IMG/VR virus record: IMGVR_UViG_3300025626_000090
Coordinates: 1 to 29,710 of that record
Source of the DNA: a virus
Reading direction: 5' to 3' (one strand)
DNA: 29,710 nucleotides
In this document: piece after piece, positions 27,601-29,710 of the stretch
Layout: every line of letters begins with the position of its first letter
Position numbering within the stretch: position 1 is the stretch's first letter
Notes under the pieces: generated by a model
Database searches by the model: none
Told to the model about the DNA's origin: nothing
Seen by the model: only the letters and a program-made list of their open reading frames with translations
Translations under genes and position numbers: made by a program

Positions 27601-28198
27601 AACACTTACAAACGCTCAAGCTGTTTCTGCAGCAGGGCTTGCAATTAGTGGCTCTACCAACTCCGAGTTACGTCCAGGAGATACTTTAATTCTAGACTAT
27701 TCGTTAGGGGGTAGCACTAGAATATACAAAGGCTCTCCGAGAACTGGGAGTGTCGGCACTTTAGCGACGGAGTGGAGTAGTCCTGTTGTTGAAACTGTGC
27801 CTGGAAGTATGGTAGTAAATGGAACATTGTCAGCAGCAGCTTTAGCTACAAACACTACTCTTACGAATACGCTAAATGTAAACAATAGAATTACTGTAGG
27901 TCAAAATTCTGGAACTAGTTCTGCTGCTGCGATCAATAGTTTTGGTAAAGCTCAGTTTAGTTCTACTGCGGGAGGTTTCTTCTTGGGCAGAGATGGAAGT
28001 GACTATTCCTTTAATGTAGGAGATGCGACTAACTTCTTAAAGTTTGATGGTCAAACTGGTGCAGTAGCTATTTCTTCTACTACAGGAGACTTTACTTTAA
28101 AATCAGGAACGTCTGGCGCAAGACTTGAAATTATTAATAATGTAATTACTATTAGAGACACTAGTGGTAATATCAGGGTTAAAATTGGAGCATTGTAA
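18686..28198 (+). CDS. Giant tail hub/fibre protein (gpJ-like, host recognition)
   Basis: The protein has 3170 aa and is probably the tail-tip hub that continues into a host-binding fibre. Residues 1 to about 360 resemble hub proteins of the DUF2163 type (YLTDAGRDIQFDDG, SHWGDFIQVKNRITSDAEHR). From about 390 a gpJ-like region follows (KALPVVYGVQKVESVPVF, CEGSIGGIYDVILDS; NPAMQLLDYMKSERYG near 925; HQFNQVIDTANNVFSN; ISLEYPNFSW), ending near 1350. Then come an interrupted fibronectin III domain (about 1358-1590), three long Ig-like repeats (from about 1737, 2149 and 2381), a pair of short EW-motif modules (about 1971-2143), a lectin-like insert (about 2464-2675), and a C-terminal module with GGFFLGRDGSDYSFNVGD near 3097. 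A strong GAGGAGG precedes the ATG at a TAATG junction. Length is far above lambda J (about 1130 aa). Confidence 0.9.
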   Translation: MTVRNINSTLKTYLAENKPYILAHLVKFERPTISDSFSGSIAEKTTDYVYLTDAGRDIQFDDGSFSKQQQYQKDKDDFQGVAVTTASPNGPQLYRANKLTSVGTINEGIEAKASNLSLKIDAGALNLDTYVSATFSGDNISTNIDLSDYGIKEGDKIRVTKNNISADYIINRFTLNSPAGTTPFKMNATRVSGSALSGTNAHLRIQVVSEDISTLVLGSSNVSYTNYINRRVFVYRVYIDPETNTIVGGEPAFYSGTYDSKGAVLLFKGIISSASMGDTPGSKREINWTLTSHWGDFIQVKNRITSDAEHRALTVDGLPDRDVILKQTYASDLGFEHSETSLNLMATYDQMVTKHKLKKKKKNLGLSTKYTLEEYEEAVPTDIDLKLNLHAKALPVVYGVQKVESVPVFFDNQKSKTDHVYAAFAICEGSIGGIYDVILDSKTTICTDAADQASRGTQNANNSVDVLCQGRADLGNVLEGINSSVGTPKFVSNVYDYEGYLSSERDGIVAVENTPYYEQNTQNLNAGSIGVKGILHEKTFAFRDPIDSTFIFHSGLSNQRANNLLVEKAAKQLFKIQNDFYEGQPHKYWTPNHRLLDTAYCVGEFIVGDGEIELPEMTFLVKGRDVECYNYDNSYMHNPASTYSSQIGNIGQFNAGDTVTITGTGISSYSTVIIDKFFFYDTEGTLQWRFRYEIEPSNPTYDIIMTKGSYSWNMLVSDGLVATGTVPQTLAGGITGFSGSGAGFTITCNQTTAAQVAFDTAITQTVAVNGQSEKLAKISLVYYGATHTSFGYSALSFESSTSNTISGLKGLTLDSNDITTSTYNTVWVRNAAIVQLVDAGGSVLKPSDNRLEGHTVIMTHFDTNGKPYVQERVITRWVDDGGATTNAGMIFVDEPWDLEYQPIAGSTYLLQIRTPKDKRVSLNPAMQLLDYMKSERYGKGLASNEVDVESFKSAARQCDSRSDVTVLTPSAGTTIPAPGAKYKLENNSNLQFRGTVKTVVEKTISSTAYFVITFEDCIGKLLTKFTGAQYAVAGDLFWRNDGSVITLKKATINGDLQTTIQYNALTTAATADFTLQKISGTGAGALVMNTGTAGYSADGNPIIKSIDSAGGCTASGYSLYDSDNVKYWKLAGWESPAQRNVTRHQFNQVIDTANNVFSNVNNMLRQFNGVLRYSNGKYQLQVKSSAGTLDALEKIKEEDIIGKISLSDKGSKKTYNSISANIIDPSQNFENRSVSFFNSDYIKEDNNIPKKGTFDTPSITNYYNARVNIKQFLDESRNGLEIQFKVRPSGVLLQAGEIISLEYPNFSWNYEKLWRITNLNFNADGTVSVTAIEHEDSVYLVQAEDRVPQFKIETGSTVALPGIPDAPYGLSATQNASGGIELNWVHTTGFNPSTFDTEVFRNTINARQGTMTTNAAGNNATSMTFASVSGTDPVAVGMTVEGVDTELATSAGSFLAGEVYKITTLGNTPWHTITGIGVLNDYSLGDVVIPVTGQTGAGTTGALQRVSREVKVTAVDIANNTITLNHPADWSNGTTITFKAQKIATIDSESSYIDPIIGDQDGDVTRYYWIRYRIKKPVQNVAGAINKVMFSNFFPTTITGGVLGIGRLIDVEQVRDFNLTFGNAKEFVYNTGGNNIESGFATNCQITVSGINTSGTVTYRYRTLNKTGTQIADSGSVGTNSFTYTAPTGANQAAGFALLPQSVEITMTDTVGSDVFTKTETVDFTATRIILDGNAGLDAMKVVLTNPIHQFPIALSGTITTTGSGTNFQVFEGGTALKQKVAGSVGNGEYSVTLTSTACTPGSLSGQNTTTTTIANHSLLNSTITDGTVVITISGNRLDGTSFSETATQILTVKDLASTVNITVDDQSIEYNNLGLSPSPATVNITVDTFGITTPFIDIVATDSASTPNVTTIVTNQAVSNSTYADTFTVPINLSDTPISIEVIAKEVSGGTTVAKDKATVFGVKNGITSAIVYAYKRAASAPNDNPGACTVSLTTGKITTGSLANSWEKTPPSGTDPMYVVTATAAGGGLTDAVAAGEWTSPEKFVEDGDDGAPGLNVATALIYQRTTTSSAPSTGTNSGKPSGNSTFTFSSGSTSFSTANGWSATIPVGTNGRYLWILRATASSTASTDTIADSEWGTIELLAHDPEDAIVVSLSNPFALVTTNSDNTLDKSGTSSSLSIFEGNTLLTAKASNLTNGTYSVAVTYSSGITPAGATSISNGVFSVPLINTMTVAEGIRTLAITGLRLNGESFTRSITQNIKKSESSESVRLYVPVLGTAVEFPTEGNRPVATGVTVRAEIHGLDTTDNATYTVQFLNGTTNIVNAAYSAGAANATITMPQDYDDYPYLVTGSLRRNGVTITTDTIAFYAIRNGRIGNSTTTGILSNETHSIRKNKNLVANFDNSGTDIEMFEGGLALNHVASNPTAGQFTVSSAGSGGITPGNISTAASSGILIQNPSPVNKLNGSIAEAFEIQDLNDDGVLESWKDAGSSMTVTPNAIAAPFNVQGGSGAELLQGPNSSGVHGLRVINDANTNFSVLNLSNTQHCFSCYLKKGTGDYAYIGVGAVFFAAYAKVNLTNGAVLSNSAASTVVTSVGNGWYRVSLTFTFSTSQLGYSGNSAPNLQIGISDAGGSTYLFNSSAHNKNIYVWGARCEVTSASTPSAYAINAQSIARVADHGGTLTSLTPSIAYTLNGVGFGGGILPSLVKTQTFSVVNPASTVQVNSSAYSVDFDSAGNNPSPANLTYTPTVFGIGSDKYYKWTINSGGTSVVSYTTHASPAKADGTMTFASFPKVVTCEVYSGTTQGSGVLLASDSFSVIGVKPGATVNITASMGSHIFDADNTGLVAINDYSNTFSVVINDVTFSYDGSSPYSANSYRFGSIANTDANVYASLINTNGTLTVAGNSNLFTAQTSNTSDQIQVPIINNATGITIGVYIISLVKRIGNRIIEPISSTLTTSGTNTTFMASWRGETTLTNAQAVSAAGLAISGSTNSELRPGDTLILDYSLGGSTRIYKGSPRTGSVGTLATEWSSPVVETVPGSMVVNGTLSAAALATNTTLTNTLNVNNRITVGQNSGTSSAAAINSFGKAQFSSTAGGFFLGRDGSDYSFNVGDATNFLKFDGQTGAVAISSTTGDFTLKSGTSGARLEIINNVITIRDTSGNIRVKIGAL
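22757..23453 (+). other. Fibronectin III domain interrupted by nested beta modules
   Basis: Within the hub gene, PDAPYGLSATQNASGGIELNW begins a fibronectin III domain and SSYIDPI...RYYWIRYRIKK ends it. Between about 22910 and 23305 an insert has a VGMTVEGVDT...VKVTAVDIANNTITLN type module, itself split by a YKITTLGNT...GTTG module (about 23051-23200). Confidence 0.65.
23896..24590 (+). repeat. Hub protein repeat 1 (Ig-like)
   Basis: Protein-level repeat with KVVLTNPIHQF, FQVFEGGTALKQKV, EYSVTLT, GNRLDGTSFSETATQ and ASTVNITVDDQSIEYNN...LSPSPATVNI in order. The same order recurs in repeats 2 and 3; the DNA has diverged, so duplication is old or maintained by recombination between phages. Confidence 0.7.
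24593..25115 (+). repeat. Two tandem short modules of the EW type
   Basis: The first copy starts IVYAYKRAASAP and ends AGEWTSPEKFVEDG; the second starts LIYQRTTTSSAP and ends DSEWGTIELLAHDPED. Each has a Ser/Thr-rich middle, a W-containing strand (NSWEKTPPSGT, NGWSATIPVGT) and an ATA-rich strand. They are joined by a GDDGAPG linker. Similar modules are frequent in phage fibre proteins. Confidence 0.7.
25130..25825 (+). repeat. Hub protein repeat 2 (Ig-like)
   Basis: Matches repeat 1 with VVSLSNPFALVT, LSIFEGNTLLTAKA, TYSVAVTYSSGITP, GLRLNGESFTRSITQ and ESVRLYVPVLGTAVEFP. The 3' half differs more, with a PTEGNRPVATGVTV segment in place of SPSPATVNI. Confidence 0.7.
25826..27160 (+). repeat. 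Hub protein repeat 3, split by a lectin-like insert
   Basis: The repeat starts SNETHSIRKNKN and IEMFEGGLALNHV...GGITPGNIST, then is interrupted after PSPVNK by about 210 residues (about 26075-26710), and resumes with HGGTLTSLTP and ASTVQVNSSAYSVDF...NNPSPANLTY. The insert has CFSCYLKKGTGDYAYIGV, VGNGWYRVSLTF, IYVWGARCEV and PSAYAIN...RVAD, the jelly-roll carbohydrate-binding-like pattern common in phage fibres and spikes. Confidence 0.7.
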
Positions 28199-28219
28199 AA
28201 AAGGGGGCTTACGCCCCCT
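28197..28219 (-). terminator. Terminator between convergent gene blocks
   Basis: AGGGGGC (28202-28208) and GCCCCCT (28213-28219) enclose a TTAC loop. On the minus strand six T residues follow the stem, so this is a good intrinsic terminator for the nrd operon. On the plus strand only a poor pyrimidine stretch follows, so stopping of the hub transcript may be weaker. The minus-strand stop codon lies in the loop. Confidence 0.85.
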
Positions 28220-28406
28220 CCTTACTTTCTAACTCATCAGCCAGTAATTGTTTAAATCCATTACTGGCTACTTCTAGCCGGTCTATTTTTGCTTTCTCTA
28301 TTGCAAGCTCATTTTGTATCTCTTCTATCTGTGCTACCATATATCTGGCCCGATCTGATAGATCTTCTACTGTATATTTTTTGTCATTAAATGTAATGTC
28401 TGTCAT
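28209..28406 (-). CDS. DUF6447-like small protein
   Basis: The protein has 65 aa. It begins MTDITFNDKKYTVEDLSD and continues as one acidic/basic helix (QIEEIQNELAIEKAKIDRLEVA) ending FKQLLADELESKEGA. The short strand-turn head with a KKYTVEDLSDRAR pattern followed by a coiled-coil-like helix is what I know as DUF6447 in marine phages; no function is established. An AGGA lies 6 nt before the ATG. It is the last gene of the minus-strand nrd block, 8 nt after nrdB, and its stop codon lies in the loop of the terminator hairpin. Confidence 0.75.
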   Translation of the reverse strand: MTDITFNDKKYTVEDLSDRARYMVAQIEEIQNELAIEKAKIDRLEVASNGFKQLLADELESKEGA

Positions 28407-28414
28407 TTTATTTC

Positions 28415-29377
28415 CTATTTAAATATATCTTGCCAATTTCCAGTTGTACTCGCTTTTGAATACTCAGTGGCTCTGTTTTCAAAAAAGTTAGCGTGTTCTA
28501 CGCCATTTAGCATATAGTCTAGCCAGTCTAAAGGATTTTTATCACTACCAAAAATCTTTTTAAGCCCTAGTCCTAATAGTCTTCGATCTGCAATATATCG
28601 AATGTATAGCTTTACATCTTCTGGAGTAAGGTCAGGTACATCAGCACCTTTAAAGCACAAGTCAATAAAGGCATCTTCTAGCTCTACAGAACGCTCTGCC
28701 GCACAATAGATTTCATACTTCAGATCATCGTTCCATAACTCTGGATTTTCTTGAATATAAGTACGGAATAATTGACTCATGCCTTCAACGTGAAGACTTT
28801 CATCTCGCACAGACCAAGTAACAATCTGACCCATACCTTTCATCAAGTTATGTCGGGGGAAGTTCAACAGAATAGCAAAACTACTAAACAACTGTACTCC
28901 TTCGGTAAAACCTGAGTAGATAGCCATAGTCTTTGCGATGTCCATTTTGGTATCCATACCAAAGTTGCTAAGATGTTCGTGCTTATCCATCATAGCTTTG
29001 TGTTCCATAAACTTCTGATACTCATCATCACCGAAACCGAGTGTTTCTAGTAGTAATGAATATGCTTCCTGATGCACTGCCTCCATTGCCGCAAATGCCG
29101 ATAGCATCATACGTACTTCAGGTTGTTTAAATGTTGGCAAATAGTGTGTAGCATAACCACAGCATACGTCAACATCTGCTTGTGTAAAGAAACGAAAGAT
29201 ATTCGCTAGTAAAGACTTGTTGCCTTCGCTAAGGTTCTCACGAAAATCCTTTAAATCATCTGCAAGGTTTACTTCATCAGGTAACCAGTGCATATGCTGT
29301 TGAGACTTATAATGCTCAAAAGCCCACGGATAGTTAAAGGGTTTATAATACTCTCTTTCTTCTAATAAATTACTCAT
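28415..29377 (-). CDS. nrdB: Class I ribonucleotide reductase beta subunit
   Basis: The protein has 320 aa from the ATG at 29377. It carries the di-iron-tyrosyl radical that starts reduction of ribonucleotides to deoxyribonucleotides in the alpha subunit, feeding phage DNA synthesis. All ligands are present: D68, E99 and H102 (EAVH), E159 (SGFTEGV), E193 and H196 (RDESLH), and the radical tyrosine Y106 lies seven residues after E99 as in E. coli. So it looks like an active class Ia-type radical protein. A longer frame begins at GTG 29386, but the ATG is preferred: it overlaps the redoxin stop as ATGA and has GGAG 8 nt upstream. The C-terminal tail (after about 305) should bind the alpha subunit. 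Confidence 0.95.
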   Translation of the reverse strand: MSNLLEEREYYKPFNYPWAFEHYKSQQHMHWLPDEVNLADDLKDFRENLSEGNKSLLANIFRFFTQADVDVCCGYATHYLPTFKQPEVRMMLSAFAAMEAVHQEAYSLLLETLGFGDDEYQKFMEHKAMMDKHEHLSNFGMDTKMDIAKTMAIYSGFTEGVQLFSSFAILLNFPRHNLMKGMGQIVTWSVRDESLHVEGMSQLFRTYIQENPELWNDDLKYEIYCAAERSVELEDAFIDLCFKGADVPDLTPEDVKLYIRYIADRRLLGLGLKKIFGSDKNPLDWLDYMLNGVEHANFFENRATEYSKASTTGNWQDIFK

Positions 29378-29616
29378 GATAACCACTCCATTATATCGGC
29401 CTTGCTTTTACCACCTACTAGACGTCCTTGCTCCGCCCCTTCGCTTGTAAGAAGTACCATAGTAGGTACTCCTCTTATACCAAACTCACCAGCTAACTCT
29501 GGTTGTTTATCTATATCTACACTTTCTACTGGATAAGGTAGAACCATTTCATTAAGAGTGTTTTCTAACATCTTACAAGGCCTACACCAATCAGCACTAA
29601 ATTTTAATATTTTCAT
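29374..29616 (-). CDS. Thioredoxin-like protein between nrdA and nrdB
   Basis: The protein has 80 aa, shorter than bacterial thioredoxins (about 105 aa). The redox centre is W10-C11-R12-P13-C14, and a GVPT motif at 49-52 provides the cis-proline P51. MKILKFSADW and a final helix (KADIMEWLS) complete a minimal thioredoxin/glutaredoxin fold. It lies between the two reductase genes, 1 nt after the nrdA stop and with a 4-nt ATGA overlap with nrdB. It therefore most likely reduces the C-terminal cysteine pair of NrdA after each turnover. WCRPC rather than WCGPC may tune potential or partner choice. Confidence 0.9.
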   Translation of the reverse strand: MKILKFSADWCRPCKMLENTLNEMVLPYPVESVDIDKQPELAGEFGIRGVPTMVLLTSEGAEQGRLVGGKSKADIMEWLS

Positions 29617-29617
29617 T

Positions 29618-29710
29618 TTAACCCTCGCACGCTAAACAAGCGCCTTCGTCGATACTATCGAACATATATTGTCTTAATGCTTCGTCTGATACAGTCTCAG
29701 CTCTTTTGAT
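29618..29710 (-). CDS. nrdA: Ribonucleotide reductase alpha subunit, C-terminal end only
   Basis: Thirty codons and a TAA are visible, reading into the window from the right edge. The end reads YMFDSIDEGACLACEG, with a C-x2-C pair five and two residues from the C-terminus. Class I reductase alpha subunits carry such a terminal cysteine pair on a flexible tail, which passes electrons from thioredoxin or glutaredoxin to the active site. The order alpha - redoxin - beta supports the call. The catalytic body lies outside the window, so subclass and activity cannot be judged. Confidence 0.8.
   Translation of the reverse strand: MKRAETVSDEALRQYMFDSIDEGACLACEG

Noticed and set aside
29378-29386. 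GTG at 29386 as the nrdB start
   Set aside because: The ATG at 29377 has GGAG at 8 nt and an ATGA overlap with the redoxin stop; the GTG form adds only three residues.
1-29710. tRNA genes, CRISPR arrays, integrase, attachment sites or insertion sequences
   Set aside because: Nearly all bases are coding; the few short gaps hold only promoters, hairpins and ribosome sites.

Overview
The window is the structural half of a tailed double-stranded DNA phage. The genome is AT-rich, and the families present resemble those in marine (often uncultured) phage genomes: DUF6321-, DUF1353- and DUF6447-like proteins, a HK97-type head, and a gpJ-like tail hub with many beta-rich modules. A very long tape-measure protein, a tube protein and no sheath gene point to a long non-contractile tail (siphovirus morphology). 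The host cannot be named; two perfect sigma70-type promoters only indicate a host with a standard bacterial housekeeping sigma factor.

Layout, plus strand: (1) 2-1275, four small genes: a Lys-rich DUF6321-like protein, a two-helix membrane protein with an EF-hand loop, a DUF1353 protein and a TTG-started membrane peptide. (2) 1277-8964, packaging and head: terminase large subunit, consensus promoter, HNH endonuclease, portal, an unknown 88-aa protein, a fused prohead protease / scaffold / major capsid protein with a strong internal start, a terminator, a head-tail adaptor, a neck-like protein with a large N-terminal extension, and a tail-terminator-like protein. (3) 9028-18686, tail: a two-domain tail tube protein, a promoter directly followed by a terminator, a second tube-like protein enlarged by two inserted beta domains, two tail-assembly-chaperone-type ORFs in different frames, the 1469-aa tape measure and a Dit-like protein. 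(4) 18686-28198, one 3170-aa hub/fibre gene that takes up almost a third of the window.

Minus strand, convergent with the hub gene: the C-terminal end of nrdA (ribonucleotide reductase alpha), a thioredoxin-like protein, nrdB (beta), then a DUF6447-like protein. This is a nucleotide-metabolism cassette: the reductase makes dNTP precursors and the small redoxin probably re-reduces it. A GC-rich hairpin lies between the two convergent blocks.

Most plus-strand genes overlap or touch (TAATG junctions), so the structural block is probably co-transcribed and translationally coupled. The visible controls are the two promoters, the terminators after the capsid and tube genes, and the internal capsid ribosome-binding site. 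No tRNA, CRISPR array, integrase, insertion sequence or recognisable endolysin is seen. No intergenic stretch exceeds about 120 bases. The most interesting items are the decorated tube paralogue, the promoter-terminator cassette, the nested capsid gene and the nested domain insertions in the hub. All functions are inferred from sequence reading; no database search was run.
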